From assembly GCF_001548235.1 (NCBI RefSeq), contig NZ_AP014938.1, positions 2,108,001 through 2,172,000 of the forward strand: DNA of 64,000 bases, read 5' to 3'. Source of the DNA: Rothia mucilaginosa. Lineage in GTDB: Bacteria > Actinomycetota > Actinomycetes > Actinomycetales > Micrococcaceae. The translations under genes were made by a program, and so were the position numbers. Each line of letters opens with the position of its first letter. The first letter of the stretch is position 1. A model generated the notes under the pieces. The model saw nothing but the letters and a program-made list of their open reading frames with translations, searched no databases and was not told the origin of the DNA. Below are positions 47,917-57,995 of the stretch, one piece after another.

Positions 47917-49743
47917 GTGTCCACCCACGAATCTGCAGATCAGGCAGGAACCCCCCAGTACGGCACCGCCCACAGTGCAGCCAGCGCGGCACCGCACTAC
48001 TCGGCTGCTTTCGGGTCGACCTCCCTGCCCGGCAGTCAGCCCGTCAGCGCGCAGGAGTATGACGCCGTGCTGCGTCGACTCTCTGCGGCGGAGGCAACCC
48101 GCGACAATATGAGCCGACAGATTCGTGGTGCGGGGGAGAAGAACCGCAAGCTCGTTGAGGCAATTACCAGCATGCGCTACCAGGTGGAGCGTCTGCGCGC
48201 CTCCCTGTCGCAGAACGTCATGCCGCCGCTGAATTCGGCGATTGTGCTGGCGGTGCATGAGGGTCAGACCATGACCTACGAGCAGGTCGCGGACGATAAA
48301 ACCCCCGCCGAGATTGACACCTACCTGGACGTTCAGGTGGGCGGCCGTATGATGCGTATTCCCGTATCCCCGCTCATTGACCTGTCCACGCTGACCCCCG
48401 GCATGACCGTGCTGCTCAACGACAAGACGGAGGCGGTCGTTGCCCTGGACACCGAGCCCTTTGGCGACGTGGTGACCGTGCGCGAGGTGCTGGATGAGCA
48501 GCGCGTGCTGGTTGATACGTCCTCGGGTGCTCAGCAGGTGGCGCGTGTGGCTGGTTCCCTCGACATTGAGCAGCTGCGCACAGGGGATGCGGTCACCCTC
48601 GACACGCGCACCCGTATGCTGACCTCGCAGGTTCCCGCCTCCCGCTCGCAGGAGCTGGTTCTGGAAGAGATTCCGGACGTCACCTACGAGCAGATTGGTG
48701 GCCTGGGCGCTCAGATTGAGCAGATTCGCGACGCGGTGGAGCTGCCGTACCTGCACCCGGAGATTTTTGAGCGCTATCACCTGGCACCGCCCAAGGGTAT
48801 TTTGCTGTACGGTCCTCCCGGTAACGGTAAGACCATGATTGCTAAGGCTGTGGCGAACTCCCTAGCGGCTCGTGCGGCCGCGCTGAACCCGGGTTCGGCT
48901 ACTCGCGGCTACTTCCTGAACATTAAGGGCCCCGAGCTGCTCGATAAGTTCGTCGGTGAGACCGAGCGTCAGATCCGCGATATTTTCGTTGCCGCCCGCG
49001 AGAAGGCGGAGGCGGGTCACCCGGTCGTCGTGTTCTTTGACGAGATGGAGTCCCTATTCCGTATGCGCGGTTCGGGTCGTTCCTCCGATATTGAGACGAC
49101 CATCGTGCCGCAGCTGCTTGCCGAAATTGACGGTGTGGAGTCGCTGCAGAACGTCATCGTTATTGGTGCAACCAACCGTGAAGACCTGATTGATGCCGCG
49201 GTGATGCGCCCGGGCCGACTCGACCTGAAGATCCGCATTAACCGCCCGGACGCCGCCGGTGCGGCAGAGATTTTCGGTCTGTACCTGACCGAGGACCTAC
49301 CCCTGGACGCTGCGGAGGTGGCAGCCGCCGGTTCGACCCGCGCCGCCCTGACCGCGATGATTGCGGCGGCGGCAGGTCAGCTGTACGCGCGCACCCCCTC
49401 CACGGCGTACGCTGTGGCGACCGTGGATTCTTCCATGGTCGTTGGTTCTGGTGCGAGCGCGAACCTGTCCACGCACACGCTGTACCGCGGCGATTTCGCG
49501 TCGGGTGCGGTGATTCGCAATATTGTGGACCGCGCGAAGAAGGCGGCGATTAAGGAGCAGTTGCAGGCGCTGACCGCCGGTGCTAACGCATCGAGTGTGG
49601 GTATTGGTACCCGCCACCTGCTGGAGGCGGTACGCGCCGAGTTTGAGGATCAGGTGGACTTGCCGCCGCTGCCCGATATTGAGGATGCGCTCACCGTCGC
49701 CGGTGTGCGTGGCCGCCTGGTGTCGGTGGAGCCGCCGCGCTAA
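47917..49743 (+). CDS. arc: AAA ATPase forming ring-shaped complexes (ARC, Mpa homologue)
   Basis: 608 residues from GTG 47917 (AAAGGAG upstream). N-terminal coiled coil that would bind Pup (about 40-100), OB domains (about 100-240), and an AAA module with Walker A GPPGNGKTMIAKAV and Walker B VVFFDEMES. In mycobacteria Mpa unfolds pupylated proteins into the 20S proteasome through a C-terminal Gln-Tyr-Leu. Here the protein ends VSVEPPR, without that docking motif, consistent with no proteasome partner. Confidence 0.93.
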   Translation: MSTHESADQAGTPQYGTAHSAASAAPHYSAAFGSTSLPGSQPVSAQEYDAVLRRLSAAEATRDNMSRQIRGAGEKNRKLVEAITSMRYQVERLRASLSQNVMPPLNSAIVLAVHEGQTMTYEQVADDKTPAEIDTYLDVQVGGRMMRIPVSPLIDLSTLTPGMTVLLNDKTEAVVALDTEPFGDVVTVREVLDEQRVLVDTSSGAQQVARVAGSLDIEQLRTGDAVTLDTRTRMLTSQVPASRSQELVLEEIPDVTYEQIGGLGAQIEQIRDAVELPYLHPEIFERYHLAPPKGILLYGPPGNGKTMIAKAVANSLAARAAALNPGSATRGYFLNIKGPELLDKFVGETERQIRDIFVAAREKAEAGHPVVVFFDEMESLFRMRGSGRSSDIETTIVPQLLAEIDGVESLQNVIVIGATNREDLIDAAVMRPGRLDLKIRINRPDAAGAAEIFGLYLTEDLPLDAAEVAAAGSTRAALTAMIAAAAGQLYARTPSTAYAVATVDSSMVVGSGASANLSTHTLYRGDFASGAVIRNIVDRAKKAAIKEQLQALTAGANASSVGIGTRHLLEAVRAEFEDQVDLPPLPDIEDALTVAGVRGRLVSVEPPR

Positions 49744-49893
49744 ACCGCGCACGCCCACACCATAAACCGCGACCATAAACTGCGCTACAAGCATGAGCCG
49801 GGCGGCGCTCACCGAACGCTTATCCCGCATTAACCTCAGTATTACCGCAGGTCCAGAGCCTTTAGATGGTATAGAACTTTTCAGGAGAACCCC

Positions 49894-51705
49894 ATGACCT
49901 CCACCCCCAGCTACGGCGTGCACCGCATTATGGGTGCCGAAACCGAGTACGGCGTCATCGCCCCCTCCGCGCCGGGCACCAACCCGACCGTGCTGTCCGC
50001 ACTGGTGGTCAACACCTACGCCAAGTTGGCGTTCCGCCGCGGCGCCGCCTTCCGCGAACAGCTGCAGCGCCGCGCCCTGGCGGATGAGCTGACCGCCGAG
50101 CAGGCACGCCAGGCAGAGAACTACTCGACCGAAACCCCTGAGGGCCAGTGGCTGGGGGAGTCCGAGTCGCCCCTGCGTGACGCCTTCGGGCAGGTTCAGG
50201 ACGCCTCCACCGCCCACTCGAGCCAGATGACGCACACCCGTACCGAGCTGACCAGCGAAGATATTGCTCTGGAGATTATGCGTGAGGCGGGCGTTCAGGC
50301 ACCGGGTGAGCCCGCCGAGCCGCGTAGCGCCCTGGATGCGCTCGCCGGTGTGCACGGCCGCGGTGGTTTCCCGGAGCGTCTGGATTGGGACCGCGTGACC
50401 ATGAACGCGATTCTGCCCAATGGTGCGCGCCTGTATGTGGATCACGCGCATCCGGAGTATTCCTCGCCGGAGGTTCTGACCCCCGCCGACGCGGTGCTCT
50501 ATGACGCTGCCGGTGACGCGCTGGCCTATGAGTCGCTGGTGGAGCTGGGCAACCACGCGCAGGATTTGCCGCAGGTGAAGCTGTACAAGAACAACACCGA
50601 CTCGAAGGGCCAGTCGTACGGCGCCCACGAAAACTACCTGATTAGCCGTGATGTTCCGTTTGAGCAGGTTGCGGATGCGCTCCTGCCGTTTTTTGCGACC
50701 CGCGCGATTTTTACGGGTGCGGGCCGTGTGGGTATTGGTACGCACGGTGAGGTTCCGGGTTTTCAGATTAGTTCGCGCGCTGATTTCTTTGAGCGCACGA
50801 TTGGTCTGGAGACCACGATTCGCCGCCCGATTGTGAATACGCGCGATGAGCCGCACGCGGATGAGTCGAAGTACCGCCGCCTGCACGTGATTCCGGCGGA
50901 TGCAAACATGTCGCACTATTCGAACCTGTTGAAGTTTGGTACGGCGGCTCTGGTGATGAACCTGATTGAGTCGCACAGTGAGCAGGCTCCGGTGCTGCCG
51001 GGCGTGCGCCTGTCTGATCCGGTGGCGGCGATGCACGCGGTCAGCCACGACCTGTCGCTGTCGGTTCAGCTGCCGCTGGCGCCGTCTTCGGCGACCCTGC
51101 CGAACCCGGTGTCCACGAGCGGTTCTGCGAGTGCGCTGCAGATTCAGCGCGCCTACTATGAGGCCTCCCGCGCGCACGAGGAGTCAAACCCGGCGGGTGT
51201 GGATGCTGCGACCGCGCAGATTCTTGATCTGTGGGGTGAGGTTCTGGACGCCCTGGAAACCAACCCGCTCTCGCTGGCGGATCGTCTGGATTGGGTGGCG
51301 AAGTATGCGCTGGTGCGCGGCTATGTCGCTCAGGGCGTAGATTATTCGAATCCGAAGTTGAAGGCGTTGGATTTGCAGTACGCTGATATTGACCCCTCGA
51401 AGAGCCTGTATCACCGTCTGGTGGCGCGTGGCCGTATGCGCACGCTGTTCTCTGCGGAGCAGGTCGAGCGTGCGACGACTGAGCCGCCGCGTGAGACGCG
51501 CGCGTTTTTGCGTGGCACGTTGATGGCACGTTGGCCGGAGGAGATTCTCGGTATTAACTGGGATACGGTGTCGTGCCGCGGCAGGTATTCGAAGGATCTG
51601 ACTCGTTTTACGATGATGGAGCCGACCCGGTACGGTGCCGCCGAGGTGGAGCCGCTGCTGGATGAGGTGAACCATTCGGATGAGCTGCTGACCCGCCTGC
51701 GCTAG
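49894..51705 (+). CDS. dop: depupylase/deamidase Dop
   Basis: Glutamine-synthetase-like enzyme that removes Pup from proteins (and, where Pup ends in Gln, deamidates it). 603 residues, against about 500 in relatives. Opens RIMGAETEYGVIAPSA, with QSYGAHENYLISRD and NTRDEPHADESKYRRLHVI. The extra length is a Glu/Ser/Thr-rich segment at about residues 60-170. Because Pup here ends in Glu, depupylation should be the main job. Confidence 0.92.
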   Translation: MTSTPSYGVHRIMGAETEYGVIAPSAPGTNPTVLSALVVNTYAKLAFRRGAAFREQLQRRALADELTAEQARQAENYSTETPEGQWLGESESPLRDAFGQVQDASTAHSSQMTHTRTELTSEDIALEIMREAGVQAPGEPAEPRSALDALAGVHGRGGFPERLDWDRVTMNAILPNGARLYVDHAHPEYSSPEVLTPADAVLYDAAGDALAYESLVELGNHAQDLPQVKLYKNNTDSKGQSYGAHENYLISRDVPFEQVADALLPFFATRAIFTGAGRVGIGTHGEVPGFQISSRADFFERTIGLETTIRRPIVNTRDEPHADESKYRRLHVIPADANMSHYSNLLKFGTAALVMNLIESHSEQAPVLPGVRLSDPVAAMHAVSHDLSLSVQLPLAPSSATLPNPVSTSGSASALQIQRAYYEASRAHEESNPAGVDAATAQILDLWGEVLDALETNPLSLADRLDWVAKYALVRGYVAQGVDYSNPKLKALDLQYADIDPSKSLYHRLVARGRMRTLFSAEQVERATTEPPRETRAFLRGTLMARWPEEILGINWDTVSCRGRYSKDLTRFTMMEPTRYGAAEVEPLLDEVNHSDELLTRLR

Positions 51706-51948
51706 TAGCACCACCCCTAAACCCACATAAACTCATATTCTTCCCCGGGGCGAATACCCCCATTCGGAAGAGTAAAAACCACATAACCCACAGATAGGGT
51801 GCAGTGCACAGCTCACGGCAGTCGGTGCGTACCACCCCCGGTATTGCCTCAGCACCGCCTCCAGCAGTACCTCTAAGCACCCCATCTGACCCCATAACTT
51901 GACGTTAAGACCGGCACCGGTCTGAACAACCCCTTTGAGGAGAGAACC

Positions 51949-52143
51949 ATGAGCCGCGAACGCATCAGCGCACAGCAGACCGAAACCACCGCAGCCGAGC
52001 AGGAGCAGGAACTGACTCTCGCCGCCTCGCACGTGGTGTCTGACGTGAGCGAGGTCGACGACCTGCTTGACGAAATTGACGGCCTGCTCGCTGAGAACGC
52101 TGAAGACTTCGTCACCGGCTTCGTCCAGAAGGGCGGCGAGTAA
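51949..52143 (+). CDS. pup: prokaryotic ubiquitin-like protein Pup
   Basis: 64 residues, disordered and acidic, with the Pup core VDDLLDEIDGLLAENAEDFV and the end VQKGGE. The terminal Glu is ready for ligation by PafA without deamidation. GAGGAG precedes the ATG. The gene lies between dop and pafA; prcB and prcA, which follow pup in many actinobacteria, are absent. Confidence 0.95.
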   Translation: MSRERISAQQTETTAAEQEQELTLAASHVVSDVSEVDDLLDEIDGLLAENAEDFVTGFVQKGGE

Positions 52144-52171
52144 CCGGCACGCCCCGCGCCGGGTCAGCATC

Positions 52172-53644
52172 ATGGAACACCGTATTTTCGGCATTGAAAG
52201 CGAATTCGGGCTCAGCTACGTCCCACACGGGCTCGGTCGGCTGAGCATCGAAGAGTCCGCCGCCGCCCTTTTCAAGCCCGTCCTGGATCAGTGGCGCTCA
52301 ACGAACGTCTTCCTACCTAACGGCGGTAGGCTCTACCTTGATGTGGGTTCGCACCCCGAGTACGCCTCCGCCGAATGCGGCAGCATTGACGAACTGCTCG
52401 CGCAGGAACGCGCCGGTGAGCTGCTTTTCGCTGATCTGGCGCGTACCGCCCGTAAGCGCCTGCTCGCAGGCTCGGAGGGCCGCCCTCTCGACGGTGAACT
52501 GTACCTGTTCAAGAACAATGTGGATTCGGCAGGCAACTCCTACGGCAGCCACGAGAACTACCTGATCAGCCGCAAACTGCAGTTCAACGACCTGATTGCC
52601 CAGCTCGTGCCGTTCCTGGTGACCCGCCAGATTCTGGTCGGTGCCGGTAAGACCCACCCGAACGGCGGCCCGGTGCCCGGCTCGACCGACCCGGCGTCCA
52701 GCACGGGTGTGCCCTCGTATTCGTTCTCGCAGCGTGCCGACCACATTTGGGAGGCGGCGTCCACCTCGACCTCGCGCGCTCGCCCGCTCATTAACACCCG
52801 CGATGAGCCGCACGCGGACGCGTCGAAGTTCCGCCGCATGCACGTCATTAATGGTGATTCGAACATGGCGGAACCGACGACCCTGCTGAAGATTGCCAGC
52901 ACCGACCTGGTGTTGCGCATGCTGGAGGACCGCTTCCCGGTCACGAGCCTGGATATTGTGTCTGTTCCGGCGGCTCTGCGCGCTATCAGCCACGATCTGA
53001 CCGGCACCGCGACCTTCGAAACCACGGACGGTAAGCATTACACGGCGTTGAGCGTTCAGCGTCACTACCTGGATGCGGCACGCCAGTACGTGCAGCAGTA
53101 CGGCGCGCACCACCGTCACGTGGAATATGCCCTGGACCTGTGGCAGCGCACCCTGGATGCTATTGAGTCTGGTGATTACAGTAGCATTGATACTGAGATT
53201 GACTGGGCGATTAAGAAGAAGCTTCTGGACGCGTATATTGCCCGCGCCCGCGCGGCTGGTCAGCCTGCCGATTATGCGAGCGCCCGCATCCGTCAGCTGG
53301 ATTTGGCGTACCACGACATCGACCCGGAGCGTAGTGTCTTCCATGCGCTGGTTCGTCGCGGTGCGGTCAAGCGCATCCTGCCTGAGGGTACTGCGGAGGC
53401 GGCGAAGACTCAGCCGCCGAATACTCGCGCCCTGCAGCGTTCGCGTTTCATTAACGCGGCGGTTGCGGCGGGGGAGCAGTTCACCGTGGATTGGGTGCAT
53501 TTGAAGCTCAACGCCTACCCGCAGCACACGCTGGTGTGCAAGGACCCGTTTGCTACCGGCAGCGAGGAGCTGGAGGAGGTGCTGAGCCTGCTGGCGTCTA
53601 AGGCGCGTCAGCATCAGGAGGCGGCATTCCCGCCGCCCTGCTAA
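52172..53644 (+). CDS. pafA: Pup-protein ligase
   Basis: Couples the C-terminal Glu of Pup to lysines of target proteins with ATP. 490 residues from ATG 52172, opening MEHRIFGIESEFGLSYV (the glutamine-synthetase-like Mg/ATP site), then SYGSHENYLISRK and NTRDEPHADASKFRRMHVI. It begins 28 bases after pup. Confidence 0.95.
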   Translation: MEHRIFGIESEFGLSYVPHGLGRLSIEESAAALFKPVLDQWRSTNVFLPNGGRLYLDVGSHPEYASAECGSIDELLAQERAGELLFADLARTARKRLLAGSEGRPLDGELYLFKNNVDSAGNSYGSHENYLISRKLQFNDLIAQLVPFLVTRQILVGAGKTHPNGGPVPGSTDPASSTGVPSYSFSQRADHIWEAASTSTSRARPLINTRDEPHADASKFRRMHVINGDSNMAEPTTLLKIASTDLVLRMLEDRFPVTSLDIVSVPAALRAISHDLTGTATFETTDGKHYTALSVQRHYLDAARQYVQQYGAHHRHVEYALDLWQRTLDAIESGDYSSIDTEIDWAIKKKLLDAYIARARAAGQPADYASARIRQLDLAYHDIDPERSVFHALVRRGAVKRILPEGTAEAAKTQPPNTRALQRSRFINAAVAAGEQFTVDWVHLKLNAYPQHTLVCKDPFATGSEELEEVLSLLASKARQHQEAAFPPPC

Positions 53645-53864
53645 TCAACAGCTCTGCTAGGCAGCTCCGCTAGAAATGCTCTGACGAGGGGAAACCCGCC
53701 GGCGGTCGGGGTTGTAGACCTTCGGGAACACCCCGGCCGCAACACAGCTTGAACACAGCTACGTGCCGTAGCATAAAACAGCTAAACCTATACCTGTAAA
53801 CTGTTCTGTGGCACACGGGCACTCACACGCCCCACTCTCACAGAAAACCCCAGAGGATAACACT

Positions 53865-54908
53865 ATGATGAAACGCTCTAAGCTCACTATTTTCGGTGCC
53901 AGCGCGGCAGTTCTCGCGCTCGCACTGTCTGCATGCGGCGAACAGGCAACCAACAACGGCGACCTGTCCAAGGTGCAGTACACCCTGAAGAACGCGACCG
54001 CTGAGCCCGAAGCAACTTTCGCAACCCCCTTCGCCGCGTCTAGCCCTTCTGCGTACGTGATTGAGGAAGGTAACGGCGACTCCATCAACGATGGTGACTA
54101 CGTGCTCGTTGAGGCTGCCGTATTCAAAGGCACCGACGGCAAGATCAACGGTTCCACGTACTCCAGCGAGCCGATTCTGTTGCCGGTCAATGAGCAGCTA
54201 AAAAAGGCAGCACCGCAGGTGTATGACACGCTGAAGAACATTAAGGTTGGCGGTTCTTTCTCGTACACCACCAACGTTCTGCAGCAGCGCAGCACCGCGG
54301 GCGTGACCACTACGACCGCGTCGCCCGGTGCTGCAACCAACGTTGAGGTATACACCGTGAAGACGAAGCTACCCAAGTACGCAACAGGTAAGGCCGTTGA
54401 GGCTGACCCGTCGCTGCCGTCCTTCACCCTGGATGAGTCCACCGGCAAGGCAGAGCTGAAGATGCCCGATAACAAGCAGGAACACACCGAGCTGGTCTCC
54501 AAGACCCTCATTGAGGGCGAGGGCCCCGAGGTGAAGGAAACCGACACCGTGTACGTGCGCTACATTGGCGCACAGTACTCCGATGGTAAGGTCTTCGACG
54601 GCAACTATGACAAGACTCCCACCGGATTGTCCCTGCAGGGCGTTATCAAGGGCTGGACTCAGGGTCTGAAGGGTAAGAAGGTCGGCTCCCGCGTTGAGCT
54701 GGTCATCCCGGCGGACCTGGCGTACGGTAACGACACCGGCGGTTCTAAGCCTTCGGGCACCCTGGTGTTCGTGGTTGATATTCTGGGTGCGGAGGAGAAC
54801 CCGCAGACCCTGCAGCGTGCTCAGGCAGCTTCTAGCGCGGCCGCTGCGGAGGCGAGCGCATCGGCAACCGCAACCCCGGCAGCTACCGCTTCGGCTACCG
54901 CGCAGTAG
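53865..54908 (+). CDS. FKBP-type prolyl isomerase lipoprotein
   Basis: 347 residues from ATG 53865. Signal peptide with lipobox LSAC (C24), so it is anchored outside the membrane. It has a degenerate first FKBP-like half (about 60-165) and an intact second FKBP domain (about 205-310: VYVRYIGAQYSDGKVFDGNYD, LVIPADLAYGND, LVFVVDILG), then an Ala/Thr/Ser tail. A candidate -10 (TAAACT) lies near 53795. Upstream of pafBC, as in relatives. Confidence 0.9.
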   Translation: MMKRSKLTIFGASAAVLALALSACGEQATNNGDLSKVQYTLKNATAEPEATFATPFAASSPSAYVIEEGNGDSINDGDYVLVEAAVFKGTDGKINGSTYSSEPILLPVNEQLKKAAPQVYDTLKNIKVGGSFSYTTNVLQQRSTAGVTTTTASPGAATNVEVYTVKTKLPKYATGKAVEADPSLPSFTLDESTGKAELKMPDNKQEHTELVSKTLIEGEGPEVKETDTVYVRYIGAQYSDGKVFDGNYDKTPTGLSLQGVIKGWTQGLKGKKVGSRVELVIPADLAYGNDTGGSKPSGTLVFVVDILGAEENPQTLQRAQAASSAAAAEASASATATPAATASATAQ

Positions 54909-55009
54909 CCCACATTTTTATACCGCGCTCGCCGCTTATATGACTATGACGTAGGCGGCGGGCGCACCCACTATTTCGATTCATTTCGAACCAATCAAAG
55001 GAGACACCC

Positions 55010-55405
55010 ATGTCTTTCGGTCAGCGTAACCTCGACCGCGAAAAGCCCGAAATCGATTTCCCCGAGGGCGACGCCCCCACCGAGCTGGTCATCACCGACC
55101 TGATCGAGGGTGCAGGCGCTGAGGTTGTTCCCGGCTCCCGCGTGCTCACCCACTACGTTGGTGTGGCATTCTCCACCGGTGAAGAGTTCGACGCATCCTG
55201 GAACCGTGGCGAGCCGCTGCCGTTCCAGGTGGGCGTTGGCCAGGTTATCCGCGGTTGGGATGAGGGTCTGCTCGGCATGAAGGTCGGCGGCCGTCGTCGC
55301 CTGGAGATCCCCGCCGACATGGCGTACGGTGACCGCGGCGCAGGCTCGGTCATTAAGCCCGGCGAGTCCCTGATTTTCGTGGTGGACCTGCTGGACGTCC
55401 GCTAA
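55010..55405 (+). CDS. cytoplasmic FKBP-type peptidyl-prolyl isomerase
   Basis: 131 residues, one FKBP domain: VLTHYVGVAFSTGEEFDASW, VIRGWDEGLLGMKVGGRRRL, IPADMAYGDRG, LIFVVDLLDV. No signal peptide. AAAGGAG precedes the ATG. Likely a paralogue of the lipoprotein just upstream. Confidence 0.93.
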   Translation: MSFGQRNLDREKPEIDFPEGDAPTELVITDLIEGAGAEVVPGSRVLTHYVGVAFSTGEEFDASWNRGEPLPFQVGVGQVIRGWDEGLLGMKVGGRRRLEIPADMAYGDRGAGSVIKPGESLIFVVDLLDVR

Positions 55406-55446
55406 GGACTAGCAAGGTTCTCACGCTTCTTGCGTAAGAGACGCGT

Positions 55447-55494
55447 AGCCCGGTGCTTTCTCCCGATTGCGGGAGGGGGTGCCGGGCTTTTGTG
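55447..55494 (+). terminator. FKBP gene terminator
   Basis: AGCCCGG pairs with CCGGGCT, with CTCCC/GGGAG inside, followed by TTTTGTG. Confidence 0.75.
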
Positions 55495-55589
55495 TGCCGG
55501 ACTATAGGTGCGCCCGCGTATTCCTCCCACAGCCGCCCCATGCACTGAGCCACCCCACACGCTAAGTAAGTGCCGCGGAACACACACGG

Positions 55590-55595
55590 TATGAT
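55590..55595 (+). promoter_or_regulatory. -10 element for a leaderless pafBC transcript
   Basis: TATGAT ends 6 bases before the ATG, with no ribosome-binding site. Confidence 0.5.
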
Positions 55596-55601
55596 GGAAT
55601 C

Positions 55602-57914
55602 ATGTCCACCGCAGCTCAGCTTTACATGACTCTTCACCGCCTCGCCACCGCCGCCGAGGCACCCGATACCGCAACCCGAACCCAGGGCATCAGCCGCAAC
55701 GAGCTACTGACCCTGCTCGGTATTAGCACGCGCGCTAACGGCTCCCTCAGCGAGGCCCAGGAACGCGCCTTTGAACGAGCCAAGCAGACCCTGCGTGATG
55801 CCGGCGCGCGCATCACCCACGTGACCACGGATCTGGGGGAGCGCTACCGCCTCGAAACCAGCGACGCCGCTAAGCTACCCGCCTGGAACCCCACCGCCGA
55901 GGAGTTCCGCCTCATCAACACGATCCTGCGCGGCTGGGAAGGCACCGAACTGCAGGATGACGCCTACCGCATCCTGCGTAAGATTGCGCTCACGAGCGAG
56001 AACCTCACCGATGAGGCGCTCGCCGCCGCGAAGATTCAGGACCCGAAGACCGGCAAGCGTCAGCGCGCGAGGAACCTGCACACCTACCGTGAGCCCCTTC
56101 AGCGCATTTACTTTAGCGATAACCCGCACCTGAATGAGCTGTTTACCGCCTATGCGGAGCGTAAGACGGTCACGTTCACCTATCAGACGGCTGCCGGTGC
56201 GACCCGCCTGCAGGAGAAGGTCAGTGTTGCCGGTATTGGTTACCGTTACGGCACCTGGTACTTCGTCGGGTACTACACCGAGAGCGCGGCGCGTAAGGAG
56301 TACACGTTCCGCGCTAGCCGTATTCAGAAGCTCACGATGCTCTCACGTATTGATTCGACCCCCATCAATGCGACCTTCAACGCTAAGAACTGGCTTGAGG
56401 GCATTGAGGGCTACGAAGAGAGCCTGATTGTTGCCGAGGTCAGCGCCGATTCTACGCTTTCGGAGCCTTTCACTGTGCCCTCGTACGGCACGATTGATAG
56501 CGCTGTGGCGGCGACCAGCTACAGCTGCGTGATCGAGCCGCCCGCTGAATCCAACTCTGCCGATTCGGGTTCCGAGGCTGCTTCTTCTACCCGCCAGCGT
56601 GACAGCTATGCCGCCCAGCAGCAGCTCTTGCGCACCCTCACCGACCTGCACAGCGGAGCGGTTGAAGACCCCGGCACCTGGAGCAAAATCGGCCAGCGTA
56701 ACCGTAATAACGTCCTTGATGCCCTCGTCGACCTGATCCTGGGTCTGCACCGTGCCGACCGCTGGGCGAGCGCCCACGATGAGGCGCCCATGCCGTTGAA
56801 CCAGCTCAACGCCCTCTACAGCGTGGACACCGAGAAGAACCGCGAACTCGGCAAGACCATCATCCCCGAGATTTTCGCGCTGGTAGACAGCGTGCCTTTC
56901 GACTCTGACCCCAAGGACCCGGACGCGCTCAAGCCCACCTACATTAACCTGCTGCCGGACTTTGGCGGCGCCACCCCGCACACGCTGCTGGACTACGCGC
57001 GCCTCACCGACACCGAGCTCGCCATTCTCGTCTTTACTCTCTCTGCCGCAGATATTCTGCACCCGGCTGATGCGCGCCTGGGCAGTATCCGTGCGGCGCT
57101 CGCCGCCGCGTACCCGAATGCGCCCGTCTATGCGCAGCACCTGTGCTTCGCCCCGGAGGAGCCTCTGCTGCAGGAGGCGACCGCCGCTCTGAGCAGCGGT
57201 AACGCCGTGACCATTGGTTACGGTACCTCTGAGCGTGCCGCGGACCGTCTGGTGGACCCGTATGCGTTGGTGTTGCACCGCGACCACATGTATCTGCATG
57301 CGTGGTGCCGTACCGCTGAGGAACGCTACTATGCCGCGCGCGGTGAGCAGGTCCCCGAGTATGTACCCGCGCAGGTTCCCGAGGCTTTTGCGAACGAAAC
57401 CACCGGCGAGGCGGCAGACAGCAAGACAGAGAGCAGCGAGGCGGGGGAGAAGACCCCCACGTTCTGGCGTAACTTCCGCCTCACCCGCATCAACCACATT
57501 CAGGAGGCGGGCGCGGGTCGTACCCACCCGGTTACCGGTGACACTGTCCCGCTGTGGCACGCACAGCAGCACAGCACTCAGACCAACCCCTTTGCTGAGT
57601 TGCGGATTCACCCGACTGAGCACATTCCCAGCGGTGAACCGCTCGATACTCTCACCGCAACGTACATGCGTCGAAGCACCCATCACGTGAAGAAGGCTTC
57701 ACGCACCCAGTACGTGCGTATTCACTACTACAACAACGCCCACGGTGCTGGCGATAAGAACATCCTCGACACCGTCATCGCGCATCGAGGTGCCCTCGAA
57801 CTCATCGGTCCGGCGCACCTGCGCGCGGCGCTGCTTGACCAGTTGCAAACCCTTAGGGCGAGCAGCCGCAGTGGTGCGCCCGCAGGTGTGCCCACTGTGC
57901 CCGCAGAAAAATAG
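55602..57914 (+). CDS. pafBC: WYL-domain regulator PafBC (fused)
   Basis: 770 residues holding both halves that are separate genes (pafB, pafC) in mycobacteria. Each half has an N-terminal winged helix (first: GISRNELLTLLGIS) and a WYL domain (first: VSVAGIGYRYGTWYFVGYY; second: VDPYALVLHRDHMYLHAWC). PafBC activates the LexA-independent DNA-damage response in mycobacteria. Fusion also occurs in other Micrococcaceae. Between the halves is a Ser/Ala-rich linker. It comes after pafA and before tatA, the usual order. Confidence 0.88.
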   Translation: MSTAAQLYMTLHRLATAAEAPDTATRTQGISRNELLTLLGISTRANGSLSEAQERAFERAKQTLRDAGARITHVTTDLGERYRLETSDAAKLPAWNPTAEEFRLINTILRGWEGTELQDDAYRILRKIALTSENLTDEALAAAKIQDPKTGKRQRARNLHTYREPLQRIYFSDNPHLNELFTAYAERKTVTFTYQTAAGATRLQEKVSVAGIGYRYGTWYFVGYYTESAARKEYTFRASRIQKLTMLSRIDSTPINATFNAKNWLEGIEGYEESLIVAEVSADSTLSEPFTVPSYGTIDSAVAATSYSCVIEPPAESNSADSGSEAASSTRQRDSYAAQQQLLRTLTDLHSGAVEDPGTWSKIGQRNRNNVLDALVDLILGLHRADRWASAHDEAPMPLNQLNALYSVDTEKNRELGKTIIPEIFALVDSVPFDSDPKDPDALKPTYINLLPDFGGATPHTLLDYARLTDTELAILVFTLSAADILHPADARLGSIRAALAAAYPNAPVYAQHLCFAPEEPLLQEATAALSSGNAVTIGYGTSERAADRLVDPYALVLHRDHMYLHAWCRTAEERYYAARGEQVPEYVPAQVPEAFANETTGEAADSKTESSEAGEKTPTFWRNFRLTRINHIQEAGAGRTHPVTGDTVPLWHAQQHSTQTNPFAELRIHPTEHIPSGEPLDTLTATYMRRSTHHVKKASRTQYVRIHYYNNAHGAGDKNILDTVIAHRGALELIGPAHLRAALLDQLQTLRASSRSGAPAGVPTVPAEK

Positions 57915-57982
57915 AACTTCACCCACTAGCAAAAACACCCTAAAAACCCATCCAAGGGGCCAAAACATTAACCTAAAACTTG

Positions 57983-57988
57983 TATAAT
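57983..57988 (+). promoter_or_regulatory. -10 element deciding the next start codon
   Basis: A perfect TATAAT overlaps the upstream ATG (57987), so that ATG cannot be the start if this promoter is used. It ends 7 bases before ATG 57996, the expected leaderless spacing. Confidence 0.55.
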
Positions 57989-57995
57989 GGTGCTC

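Noticed and set aside
46606-48780. 724-codon reverse frame across trmI and arc, and similar ones at 49297-51177, 30739-32580 and 2112-3230
   Set aside because: All are antisense shadows of confident genes, with Arg/Ala/His-rich nonsense composition.
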